Below are positions 8,892 through 16,481 of a stretch of DNA of 64,000 bases, one piece after another (the first letter of the stretch is position 1; every line of letters starts with the position of its first letter). Made by a program: the position numbers and the translations under genes. The stretch covers positions 83,124-147,123 of the forward strand of contig CAVPEV010000048.1 in assembly GCA_963703555.1 (NCBI GenBank). The letters run 5' to 3'. The notes under the pieces were generated by a model, which saw only the letters and a program-made list of their open reading frames with translations, made no database searches and had not been told where the DNA came from. Source of the stretch: CAVPEV01 sp963703555 (GTDB taxonomy: Bacteria; Actinomycetota; Actinomycetes; Actinomycetales; Cellulomonadaceae).

Positions 8892-9921
8892 CGGGATGAG
8901 CCGGATCGAGCACGACCTTGCCGCGCAGCCCCTCGCCGCCGCGCAGCGCGGCGAGCGCCTCGGCGTGTCGGTCGAGCGGGAACCGGTGCGTGACCAGCAC
9001 GCCGAGGTCGCTCAGGTCGCCGCCGAGCCGGCGGACGACGGCGCTCCAGGAGTCGCGGGTGTACGCGTAGCTGCCGAGGAGCGCGACGTCGTCGTTGACA
9101 AGGTCGTCGAGCCCGAGCGCGAGCGTCCGGCCGCGCCCGGAGAAGCCGACGACGATGACGGTGCCGCCGCGGCGGACGGCGGCGCGCGCGGTGGAGACCG
9201 CGTCGACGCCGCCCGCCGCGACGACGACGAGGTCGTACGCGCGCTCCGGCGCCGCGGGGTCCGGATGCGCGCCGGTCAGGAACGTGTCGGCGCCCATCGC
9301 CGCGGCGAGCGCCGCCTGCTCCGGACGGCGTCCGAGCACGTCGACGTGGCGCGGAGCGTGCCGCCGCGCGAGCCGCGCGGCGAGCAGCCCGATGGTGCCG
9401 TCGCCGATCACGAGGACGTCGCTGCCTGGCCGTGGGCGGGCGCGCGCGAGCGCACGATGCGCCACGGCGGCGGGCTCCACCAGCACGGCGGACTCGAGCG
9501 GGACGCCCGCCGGGAGGGCGTGGACCGACGCGGAGGGGACCACGACCGCGCCCGCCGCGGCGCCGTCGCGCGTGAACCCCAGCTCGTCGTAGCGCAGGCA
9601 GAGATTGGTCTCGCCCCGCGCGCAGTGCTCGCAGGCCCGGCACGGGACGATGCCCTCGACGACGACACGCGCCCCGGCGGCCAGCCGCCCGCCCGCGCCG
9701 TGCTCCAGATCGGTGGTCAGCTCGCCGGCCCACTCGTGGCCGAGGGTGACCGGATAGCGGACGTAGGCCGGATCGACCCTGCCGTCGAGGATCTCCAGAT
9801 CCGTGCCGCACAGCCCGACGAGGAGCGGGCGGACCACCGTCTCGGTCGCGTCGCGTGCGATCGGGAGCGGTCGGTCCACGAGGGCGATCGCCCCCGGGCC
9901 GGTGACGCGGAGCGCCCGCAT
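8884..9921 (-). CDS. Zinc-dependent alcohol/polyol dehydrogenase (MDR family)
   Basis: The 345-residue protein belongs to the medium-chain dehydrogenases. Visible features are the catalytic-zinc motif GLCGTDLEI with the following GHEWAGE, the structural-zinc cysteines in CRACEHCARGETNLC around residue 90-105, and a Rossmann segment VLVIGDGTIGLLAARLARR near 170. Enzymes of this group oxidise polyols, sugars or sugar acids with NAD(P)+. Beside a sugar importer, an IclR regulator and an IlvD/Edd dehydratase it probably supplies the oxidation step. It is transcribed convergently to the importer and starts three bases downstream of the IclR gene stop, so it forms a minus-strand pair with the regulator. 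Confidence 0.88.
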   Translation of the reverse strand: MRALRVTGPGAIALVDRPLPIARDATETVVRPLLVGLCGTDLEILDGRVDPAYVRYPVTLGHEWAGELTTDLEHGAGGRLAAGARVVVEGIVPCRACEHCARGETNLCLRYDELGFTRDGAAAGAVVVPSASVHALPAGVPLESAVLVEPAAVAHRALARARPRPGSDVLVIGDGTIGLLAARLARRHAPRHVDVLGRRPEQAALAAAMGADTFLTGAHPDPAAPERAYDLVVVAAGGVDAVSTARAAVRRGGTVIVVGFSGRGRTLALGLDDLVNDDVALLGSYAYTRDSWSAVVRRLGGDLSDLGVLVTHRFPLDRHAEALAALRGGEGLRGKVVLDPAHPAT

Positions 9922-9924
9922 CGG

Positions 9925-10701
9925 TCAGAGGGCCTGGGCGGCGACCTGCGCGGCCGCCTTGCGCAGCATGTGCGCCAGCTCGGTCTGGCGTCGGATGGAC
10001 GTCCCCGATTTGATCCCCGTGACGGACAGCGCACCGAAGACGCCGCCGTCACGGCGCAGGATGGCGACGCTCAGGCAGAAGACGCCGTCCTGGTCCTCTT
10101 CGTCGTCGATCCCGTAGCCGCGCGTGCGGGTGATGTCGAGATCGCGCTTGAGCCCCTCCAGGGTGGTGATCGTCTTGCGGGTGCGCACGGGCAGGCCCGT
10201 CTCGCCGATGATGCGCTCGACCTCCTCCTCCGGGAGGCTCGCGAGGATGACCTTGCCCGCCGCGGACGTGTGCGGCAGCTCCCGTACGCCGAGCGGGGTG
10301 TGGAAGCGGATCGCGCCGGGGGCGTCGACGCGCGCGATGAACATCGGGTACCCGTCGTCGTCGATCGCGGCGCGCGCGGTCATGCCGGTGCAACGGCTGA
10401 TCTCGTGCAGGATCGGCTTCACGATGCCCTCGACGGGATGCGAGGCGGCCGCCCGGTCGCCGAGGCGGACCAGCGCGATCCCGAGCCGGTAGCGGGGGCC
10501 CGGCTGCACATCGCGCAGGTACCCGGCGTCGACCAGGGTGCGCGCGAGGGCGTATGCCGAGCTCTTGGACGTGCCAAGGCTGCGGGTGAGCTCGGTCAGC
10601 GTGACGCCCGCGTCCGGGCCGTCCGCGACGATGTCGATGAGCCGCATGGCCCGGACGACGCTTCCGACGGTGTAGTCGCGCGCCTTGTCGACGGTGGCCA
10701 T
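9925..10701 (-). CDS. IclR-family transcriptional regulator
   Basis: The 258-residue product has the IclR layout: an N-terminal winged helix (SVVRAMRLIDIVADG, then LTELTRSLGTSKSSAYALAR as helix-turn-helix around residues 38-57) and a C-terminal effector-binding domain with HTSAAGKVILASLPEEEVE and the late YGIDDEEDQDGVFCLSV. IclR proteins usually sense a pathway intermediate and control adjacent catabolic genes, often as repressors. The gene is divergent from the dehydratase operon at 10830 and cotranscribed with the dehydrogenase. The 128-base divergent region carries GTTCG/CGAAC half-sites, see the operator entry. The start ATG at 10701 is the only good one. Confidence 0.92.
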   Translation of the reverse strand: MATVDKARDYTVGSVVRAMRLIDIVADGPDAGVTLTELTRSLGTSKSSAYALARTLVDAGYLRDVQPGPRYRLGIALVRLGDRAAASHPVEGIVKPILHEISRCTGMTARAAIDDDGYPMFIARVDAPGAIRFHTPLGVRELPHTSAAGKVILASLPEEEVERIIGETGLPVRTRKTITTLEGLKRDLDITRTRGYGIDDEEDQDGVFCLSVAILRRDGGVFGALSVTGIKSGTSIRRQTELAHMLRKAAAQVAAQAL

Positions 10702-10717
10702 GCGCTCCTCCTCGTGG

Positions 10718-10741
10718 GTTCGACGGTGCCGAACGGCGTTC
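10718..10741. promoter_or_regulatory. Inverted half-sites, candidate IclR operator
   Basis: GTTCG at 10718-10722 and CGAAC at 10730-10734 are inverted with a 7-base spacer, and GAAC-GGC-GTTC follows at 10731-10741. They lie in the divergent space between the IclR gene and the dehydratase operon, 17 bases upstream of the regulator start, where autoregulatory IclR sites are usual. The assignment is inference from symmetry and position. Confidence 0.4.
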
Positions 10742-10829
10742 TGCCACCGCCCACCCTAGGCGGGACGCCGGCGACCCCGGAGCCGGGACATCCATCGTCC
10801 ATCCATTGTTCAACTCTCCAGGAGGCGGC

Positions 10830-12581
10830 ATGACCACCGGACCCCACCCGCTGCACAGCGCGCGCTGGTTCACGGGCGACGACGAGGTCGCGGTCATGCA
10901 CCGCGTGGCCCTGCGCAACGTCGGGGTCGAGGTCGACCCGGACGACCCGCGGCCGGTCATCGGGATCGCCGACTCGTCCTCGCCGCTCAATCCCTGCAAC
11001 CTGCCGCTGCGCGCCCTCGCGGACGACGTCGCGCGCGGCGTCGCCGAGGCGGGCGGCATCCCGATGACGCTGCCGGTGATGAGCCTCGGCGAGGACCTGA
11101 TGAAGCCGACCGCGATGCTCTACCGGAACCTCCTCTCGATGGAGGTCGAGGAGTATGCCCGGGCGTATCCGCTCGACGGTCTCGTCCTGCTCGGCAACTG
11201 CGACAAGTCCATCCCGGGAGCGCTGATGGGCGCGGTGAGCGCCGACCTGCCGACCCTCGTCGTCAACGCCGGAGCGCGACCGGCCGGCGTCTTCCGCGGC
11301 CGGCGGGTGGGCACGGGCACCGACCTCTGGCGCGCGTGGGAGGACCGCAGGGCCGGGGTGCTTGAGGACGCCGGGTGGCAGGAGTTCGAGGCCGCTCTGG
11401 CGTGCGGTCCCGGCGCCTGCAACACCCTCGGCACGGCGTCCTCCATGGCCATCGTCGCCGAGGTGCTCGGGTTCCTGCTCCCTGGCGCCTCGACCATCCC
11501 CGCCGCCGACCCGCGCCGTGCCGAGATCGCCGCCGCGACGGGCCGGGAGGCCGTGGCCGCCGTCCTGGCCGACCGGCGCCCCACGACCGTGCTCGGATCC
11601 GCCGCGCTGACCAACGCGATCGTCGCGCTCAACGCGGCGGGCGGATCGACGAACGTCGTGCTGCATCTCATCGCGATCGCCGGCCGGGCCGGGCTCCCCC
11701 TCCCGGTCGGCCTGTTCGACGAGATCGCCCGCCGCACGCCGCTGCTGGCGGACATCGAGCCGTCCGGCGCGCTCCTCATGCAGGATTTCGACGCAGCCGG
11801 CGGCGTGCCGGCCCTGCTCCACGCGCTCGGCGATCTGATCGACACGGCGGTGCCGACCGGTGCCGGGACGCCCTGGGCGGACGCGATCATCGCACCCCGC
11901 CGGGTGGGCGATGCCGAGCCGATCCGGCACCGGGACCGGGCCATCGCCCCCGGCGGAGCCTTCGCCGTGCTCACCGGCTCGCTGGCGCCGCGCGGCGCCT
12001 TGGTGAAGACCTCCGCCGCGACGCCCGGGCTGCTGCGGCATCGCGGTCCGGCGCTGGTCTTCCGGTCGTACGCCGAGATGATCGACCGGCTCGACGACCC
12101 GGAGCTCGAGGTCGACGCGACGACCGTCCTCGTCCTGGCCGGCGCCGGTCCGAAGGGCGCGCCGGGGATGCCCGAGTGGGGGATGATCCCGATCCCGCGC
12201 CGACTCGCCGAACAGGGGGTGCGGGATGTGGTGCGGATCTCGGACGCGCGCATGTCCGGCACCTCGTTCGGCACCTGCATCGTGCACGTCACGCCCGAGG
12301 CGGCCGACGGCGGCCCGCTCGGCCTGGTGCGGACCGGCGACATCGTCGTCGTCGACCTCCCGTCGCGGCGGCTCGACCTCGAGGTGGGCACGGAGGAGCT
12401 GGACCGCCGGCGCGCCGAGCCCCTCCCTGCCGCTCCCGGCACACCGGTGCACCGGCGCGGCTGGCCGCTCCTCTACCGCGAGCACGTGCTCCAGGCGGAT
12501 GCCGGCTGCGACTTCGACTTCCTCGTACCGAGCGGGCCCGATGCCCTCGCGCCCGTGCAACCAGAGATTGGACGCTCCTGA
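10830..12581 (+). CDS. IlvD/Edd-family dehydratase, probably sugar-acid type
   Basis: The 583-residue protein belongs to the IlvD/Edd iron-sulfur dehydratases. The cluster cysteines are visible: Cys56 in SSSPLNPCN, Cys124 in LGNCDKSIPG and Cys197 in GPGACNT. A C-terminal beta-barrel domain contains the family motif RISDARMSGTSFGTC. Members make dihydroxyisovalerate keto acids (IlvD), 6-phosphogluconate products (Edd) or dehydrate sugar acids such as arabonate, xylonate, galactonate. Beside a sugar importer, IclR regulator and dehydrogenase the sugar-acid role is most likely. The perfect ribosome site AGGAGG at 10820-10825 fixes the ATG. The stop overlaps the start of the next gene (TGATG). 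Confidence 0.9.
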   Translation: MTTGPHPLHSARWFTGDDEVAVMHRVALRNVGVEVDPDDPRPVIGIADSSSPLNPCNLPLRALADDVARGVAEAGGIPMTLPVMSLGEDLMKPTAMLYRNLLSMEVEEYARAYPLDGLVLLGNCDKSIPGALMGAVSADLPTLVVNAGARPAGVFRGRRVGTGTDLWRAWEDRRAGVLEDAGWQEFEAALACGPGACNTLGTASSMAIVAEVLGFLLPGASTIPAADPRRAEIAAATGREAVAAVLADRRPTTVLGSAALTNAIVALNAAGGSTNVVLHLIAIAGRAGLPLPVGLFDEIARRTPLLADIEPSGALLMQDFDAAGGVPALLHALGDLIDTAVPTGAGTPWADAIIAPRRVGDAEPIRHRDRAIAPGGAFAVLTGSLAPRGALVKTSAATPGLLRHRGPALVFRSYAEMIDRLDDPELEVDATTVLVLAGAGPKGAPGMPEWGMIPIPRRLAEQGVRDVVRISDARMSGTSFGTCIVHVTPEAADGGPLGLVRTGDIVVVDLPSRRLDLEVGTEELDRRRAEPLPAAPGTPVHRRGWPLLYREHVLQADAGCDFDFLVPSGPDALAPVQPEIGRS

Positions 12582-13390
12582 TGACCGACCACGACCTGAG
12601 CGAGATGCTCGCTCTCGCGACCGACACCGCCGAAGCGGCCGCGACCCTACTCCGCAGCTCCCGTGCCGGCGGCGTGGCCGTCGCCGCGACCAAATCGTCG
12701 CTGCTCGACATCGTCACCGACGCCGACCGGGCGGCCGAGGAGCTCATCCGCACCCGCATCCTCGCCGCCCGCCCTGGCGACGGGTTCATCGGCGAGGAGG
12801 GCACGTCGATCGAGGGGACGAGCGGGGTCACCTGGATCGTCGATCCCCTCGACGGCACGGTGAACTACCTGTACGAGGCCGGTCCCTACGCGGTGAGCAT
12901 CGCCGCCGTCACTGGCCCGGCGGCTCCCGACTCCTGGCACGCGCTCGTCGGCGCCGTCGTGGTCTGCACGGAGCAGGTCACCTACGCCGCCAGCGACGGC
13001 AACGGCGCGACCCTCGACGGCCGGCCGATCGGTGCCTCCCGCGAGGACCGGCTGGAACTCGCGCTGATCGCCACGGGGTTCGGCTACGACCGCGTCGCCC
13101 GGGCGGCGCAGGCGGCCGAGGTGGCGCGCCTCGCGCCGCGGGTCAGGGACGTCCGGATGGGCGGTTCCGCCGCCGCGGACCTCTGCCTCGTCGCCTCCGG
13201 GAGGCTGGACGCGTACTACGAGCGCCGGCTGAGCCCGTGGGACTACGCGGCCGGGGTGCTCATCGTGCGCGAGGCGGGCGGCATCGTCGAGGGACCAGGC
13301 GGCGGCGCTCCCGACGAGGAGCTCGTGCTCGCCGCCGGCCCGCACCTGGCGGCACCCCTCCGCGACCACCTCCGCGCGCGCCGGGACTGA
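12581..13390 (+). CDS. Inositol-monophosphatase-family phosphatase
   Basis: The 269-residue product has the metal-binding motifs of the family: GEEGTS near residue 70, WIVDPLDGTVNY around 86-97 and SPWDYAAGVLIVREAGG near 217-233. These Mg-dependent enzymes remove phosphate from inositol-1-phosphate, fructose-1,6-bisphosphate, histidinol phosphate or similar small sugars. The ATG overlaps the dehydratase stop, so translation is coupled, which ties the enzyme to the same pathway. A phosphatase is unexpected in a non-phosphorylative pathway; it may recycle a sugar phosphate or have been recruited for a phosphorylated substrate. Length is normal. It is the last gene of this operon, with a hairpin 20 bases beyond the stop. 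Confidence 0.88.
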   Translation: MTDHDLSEMLALATDTAEAAATLLRSSRAGGVAVAATKSSLLDIVTDADRAAEELIRTRILAARPGDGFIGEEGTSIEGTSGVTWIVDPLDGTVNYLYEAGPYAVSIAAVTGPAAPDSWHALVGAVVVCTEQVTYAASDGNGATLDGRPIGASREDRLELALIATGFGYDRVARAAQAAEVARLAPRVRDVRMGGSAAADLCLVASGRLDAYYERRLSPWDYAAGVLIVREAGGIVEGPGGGAPDEELVLAAGPHLAAPLRDHLRARRD

Positions 13391-13391
13391 G

Positions 13392-13740
13392 GGTCCGGCC
13401 GACCTGTCTCGCCCCGAACGGGGCCTGTCCAACCCCTATAACCAGCGCAAGCTCGACGCCGTCGAGGAGCTCTCACAGCTGGCCGATCAGGCCGGGCTGA
13501 CGCTGATCCAGCTGGCCATCGCGTTTGCCGCGTCGCATCCTGCGGTCACGACACCGCTCATCGGGCCGCGCACGATGGAGCAGCTCGAGACTCAGCTCGC
13601 TGCAGCGGATGTCACCCTGCCCGCCGATGTCCTCGACCGGATCGACGAGATCGTTCCTCCGGGCATCACCATCAACCCAGCCGACAGCTCGTTCTCCAAC
13701 CCGGCGCTCGAACCCGCAGTCCGGTCACTTGGAGGCACAG
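13392..13740 (+). pseudogene. C-terminal third of an aldo/keto reductase
   Basis: From just after the phosphatase stop, the frame reads NPYNQRKLDAVEELSQLAD, then LTLIQLAIAFAASHPAVTTP, IGPRTMEQLETQLAAADVTL and VPPGITINPADSSFSNPALEP. This is the cofactor-binding C-terminal part of an NADPH aldo/keto reductase (IGPRTMEQLE is diagnostic). About 200 N-terminal residues with the catalytic Asp-Tyr-Lys-His are absent, there is no start codon, and the natural end (shortly after EPAVR) has lost its stop, the frame running on into unrelated sequence. It is a deletion scar marking the right border of the sugar cluster. Confidence 0.82.
13411..13424 (+). terminator. GC hairpin after the phosphatase gene
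   Basis: GCCCC-GAAC-GGGGC lies 20 bases after the stop at 13390 and could end the dehydratase operon transcript. It lacks a T tract and also lies inside the reductase remnant, where it may simply be coding sequence. Confidence 0.3.
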
Positions 13741-13764
13741 TTGGCAAGAGACCGCCACGACTCG

Positions 13765-13953
13765 GTGCGCAGTCACCAGTCGGAGCCAGGACGCCAGGAG
13801 GCAAGCGTCGACGTGGAGCAGGGCGAGAAGAAGCGGTGGTTTGGTCCCAAACGGTTCGGCTTCGGTGTCGGTCCGCGTCGATGGGCGAGCCTCCTTCTGT
13901 TCATCGTCCCGGTAATCGTACTCATGGTCATAGTCCTTCTACTCGGCCGCTGA
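13765..13953 (+). CDS. Small single-pass membrane protein
   Basis: A 62-residue frame from GTG 13765 (alternative GTG 13813) ends in a basic amphipathic segment WFGPKRFGFGVGPRRW and one strong membrane helix (LLLFIVPVIVLMVIVLLLGR). The motif resembles the GPKRxGxG segment of small uncharacterised membrane proteins often found in actinobacteria. ggaggc at 13733 is rather far upstream. Its upstream part overlaps the decayed reductase frame, so the gene may itself be a chimaera. It lies 140 bases ahead of the SDP-type toxin operon on the same strand; a role in immunity is possible but nothing in the sequence shows it. Confidence 0.45.
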   Translation: MRSHQSEPGRQEASVDVEQGEKKRWFGPKRFGFGVGPRRWASLLLFIVPVIVLMVIVLLLGR

Positions 13954-14092
13954 CGCTCCCGGGCTGGACCAGGAAAAGTCCTCGGGGAAGCGGATCCCGT
14001 GACATTTCTAGCACAGGGTCAAAATGCGCGATTACGCGTGCCGCGGGCAGTCCGAGGAGTGGAGGACGCGAAAGAGAGCAAGGGGCAATACC

Positions 14093-14734
14093 ATGAGGAA
14101 GCGCGTGATTGCAGCGACCCTATCGATCGTTCTGGGCGCCTCCCTCGTTGGCGCGGTGGCGGACGGAGCGGCGGCATCACCTCCTGTCAGAGCCACCCAG
14201 ACCCAGACCGGCTCGCAGGTGTCCGAGCAGTACGACGACGACGAAATCACGGCACTCCTCGTCGCCGGGCAGGGCCGCGCGGCCCAGGAACACCCCGACA
14301 TCGCCAAGTTCCTGCTCCCTCAGTCCCTCGCCGACATCCCGGAATCCAAGTTCGCTCAGCTCACTCGGGCGCTTCTCGACATCGACCCGCAGTACCATGC
14401 CGGTGTGACCGTGCCGGTCCAGTCCGGCGATCCGTACGCGGTCGAGGGTGCCATCGCTCAACTCAACACTGACCTCGAAGCCGTGGTCCAGCGCAACGTT
14501 GCTTTGAATGGTGCGCGTGTTGTCGCTGACACCGGCGTCGGCACGAACTCGTTCTTCTACGCCACCGACGTGTTGGTTTACGCACAGGCTGTGGAGACCA
14601 TCGCGGAGGTGGTCGCGGTTGCTGTCGCGGTCGGTGCCGTCGGTGCGCTGCTCCTCGTTCTCGCCGCGACGACTCCAGATGCGACCGACTTCGAGCGGCA
14701 GCACACCTATGCGGCGATCGCCGCGGCCTTGTGA
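14093..14734 (+). CDS. sdpC: SdpC-like antimicrobial peptide (sporulation-delaying type) precursor
   Basis: The 213-residue product has an N-terminal signal peptide (MRKRVIAATLSIVLGASLVG), a long hydrophilic middle and a strongly hydrophobic C-terminal stretch (ETIAEVVAVAVAVGAVGALL) ending in a short charged tail. The middle reads VPVQSGDPYAVEGAIAQLN, the region conserved in SdpC family precursors. In Bacillus, SdpC is cut to a short membrane-active peptide from its hydrophobic region that kills siblings by collapsing the proton motive force. Unlike the Bacillus peptide, this one has no cysteines, so no disulfide can form. The downstream genes are SdpA- and SdpB-like, which supports the call. 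The stop overlaps the sdpA start (GTGA). Confidence 0.75.
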   Translation: MRKRVIAATLSIVLGASLVGAVADGAAASPPVRATQTQTGSQVSEQYDDDEITALLVAGQGRAAQEHPDIAKFLLPQSLADIPESKFAQLTRALLDIDPQYHAGVTVPVQSGDPYAVEGAIAQLNTDLEAVVQRNVALNGARVVADTGVGTNSFFYATDVLVYAQAVETIAEVVAVAVAVGAVGALLLVLAATTPDATDFERQHTYAAIAAAL

Positions 14735-15351
14735 CCCGTTTCCGACACATGTCCGGCGGAACTCTCTTGAGTCTCCCGAACGGAAGTCGCCCCATGGCCG
14801 TCCGTCCGGCCCCGTCAAGCACGGTCGCGCTGCTCTTCGCGATGCTCGTGCTCATCGCGTTCTTCGGCGTCAGCGTCTTCTACAGCCTTCCCAGTAACGC
14901 TCTGAGCACGCGCGACGGTGGGGCTGTACGGACGGCCGTGGCCACCCTCTTTCCCCAGGGCTGGGCGTTCTTCACCCGAGATCCAGACTCGGAGTCCATT
15001 GTCGCCTATGCAGTCCAGGACGACGTCCTGGTCAGCGCGATGACCACGCCGCAGACGCGCGGGTCGAACTGGTTGGGGTTGTCGCGGGGGCAGCGAGCAC
15101 AGGGGCCTGAACTCGCGTTCACTGCCGCTGGTTCGGGAACCGAGGCTGGGTCCGACTGTGCGGGCTGGCTCTCTGAATGCGCGCCGGCCTATCTGAGCCT
15201 CGCACCGGTGCCGTACTCCAACACCTCCCCGATACAGACCATCTGCGGAGACATTGTGCTGGTTCGCCAGGAGGCCCCGCCCTGGTCGTTCCGCGCCGCC
15301 GGAGAGGGACCCCGGGTCTCGTTCGGTCAACACCTGGACGTCCAATGCTGA
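14731..15351 (+). CDS. sdpA: SdpA-like toxin maturation protein
   Basis: The frame of up to 206 residues begins with GTG 14731 overlapping the toxin stop; ATG 14749 or ATG 14794 are alternatives, the last giving a cleaner membrane anchor. One transmembrane helix (VALLFAMLVLIAFFGVSVFY) is followed by an extracytoplasmic domain with LFPQGWAFFTRDPDSES, the signature region of SdpA, and a late CAGWLSECAP cysteine pair. In Bacillus, SdpA and SdpB act together to process SdpC into active toxin. The gene is sandwiched between the toxin precursor and sdpB, with coding overlaps at both ends, so the three were one translationally coupled operon. Confidence 0.8.
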   Translation: MTRFRHMSGGTLLSLPNGSRPMAVRPAPSSTVALLFAMLVLIAFFGVSVFYSLPSNALSTRDGGAVRTAVATLFPQGWAFFTRDPDSESIVAYAVQDDVLVSAMTTPQTRGSNWLGLSRGQRAQGPELAFTAAGSGTEAGSDCAGWLSECAPAYLSLAPVPYSNTSPIQTICGDIVLVRQEAPPWSFRAAGEGPRVSFGQHLDVQC

Positions 15352-16409
15352 GTCTCACGATGACAACGCGTGGCGAGTCGCTGCTGCGGGCCGAGCAGGC
15401 GCTGGCAAGGGTAACGATGCGTGCGGAGCGGTTCGATTTCCGCACCCGACAGTTCGCGGTCGGACGCTCGTTGCTGGCACTGGCCCAGGCGCTCGCCTTG
15501 ACCTTCACCGCGCCGAACGCGCTCCTGGTCCCCGTCATCGGACAGGATGCCGCGCCCCGGTGCAGCGGCCTGCGCGCGGCCTCCGCCTATTGCGTCGCCG
15601 ACGATCTCATACCGCTCGCGGCCCGCCATTGGATGCTGGTGGCATTGTTCCTGCTTGTTGCGTCCGGTGTTTTTCCGCGCTACACAGGTCCGCTTCACGC
15701 CTGGCTCGCCTATTCCTTCGGGTTGTCGATCTCGCTCCCCGATGGCGGCGATTCAGTGGCGTGGTATGTCACGCTATTCATCCTGCCGCTATGTCTGGCC
15801 GATGGTCGCCGAACCCACTGGCACTCGCCGGCGCGCGCCTTGCGTCCGTGGGTGGGAACGGTGGCCTTTGTCGCATGGTGAGGTCTGCGGATTGAACTTG
15901 CGCTCATCTACGCCGTGAGCGCTGTCTCGAAAATGGGCGTGCCGCACTGGGTTGACGGCACCGCGATGTACTACATCGTTCGCGACCCGATGTTCGGATC
16001 TACGGGACCGGTGGGATGGCTCCTGTACCACGTGACGGATTCCAGTCTCGGCGTCGTCGCCGTCACCTGGGGATCGATCCTCGTGGAACTTGCGATAGCG
16101 GCCTGCCTGCTGATGCCCGGCCGGATCGGCGGGAAGCCAGCACTGGTCTTGGACATCTGCTTTCACGCCAGCATCATCGCTGCGATCGGGCTGTGGAGCT
16201 TTGGCTCGATCATGATTGCAAGTGTGCTCGTGGCCACAATTGCCCCTTCTCGGCGCCGCGTATCGAATCAGCCGACACAGAACCGTCCGCCGGCGATTCA
16301 AGACGATGCGGCGCGCGGAGATGCCGCCGTGGTGGCTCGCGACGAGAAGGCCGTTCCAGCGCGGTCGCCTACTCGTAGCCGCGACACGTCAACGGTCGCA
16401 CCTCGCTAG
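15345..16409 (+). pseudogene. sdpB: SdpB-like membrane protein interrupted by an in-frame TGA
   Basis: From ATG 15345 (overlapping the sdpA stop) the frame encodes a multi-pass membrane protein (HTTM/SdpB type): RQFAVGRSLLALAQALALTF, several helices, then VAFVAW followed by TGA at 15879-15881. Reading straight on in the same frame gives GLRIELALIYAVSAVSKMGV, WVDGTAMYYIVRDPMF and further membrane helices to a natural stop at 16409. The two halves together make about 353 residues, the family size, and the join falls in the middle of a conserved segment. A single TGG-to-TGA change explains this best. No frameshift is seen. Without SdpB the toxin would probably not mature; readthrough or a sequencing error are the alternatives. 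Confidence 0.8.
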
Positions 16410-16411
16410 GC

Positions 16412-16434
16412 GCGGAGCGCAGCATGCGCTCCGC
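16412..16434 (+). terminator. 10-bp perfect hairpin after the SDP operon
   Basis: GCGGAGCGCA and its exact complement flank a 3-base loop, beginning three bases after the sdpB stop. No T tract follows, but strong GC hairpins without one are common at actinobacterial transcript ends. Confidence 0.55.
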
Positions 16435-16481
16435 CCGACGATGAGCGTCTTGGGCGATGCTGAGATCCTCGGAGGTGCTGA

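Noticed and set aside
8896..10833. Long plus-strand frame across dehydrogenase and IclR genes
   Set aside because: It is the mirror of codons with G/C third positions in two well-supported minus-strand genes; no motif, signal or ribosome site.
10596..12560. Long minus-strand frame opposite the dehydratase
   Set aside because: Dehydratase motifs on the plus strand are unambiguous; the minus frame is His- and Arg-rich shadow sequence.
15879..15881. TGA read as selenocysteine or tryptophan in sdpB
   Set aside because: No SECIS-like hairpin follows directly, the family has no cysteine expected here, and TGA serves as the normal stop of most genes in the window.
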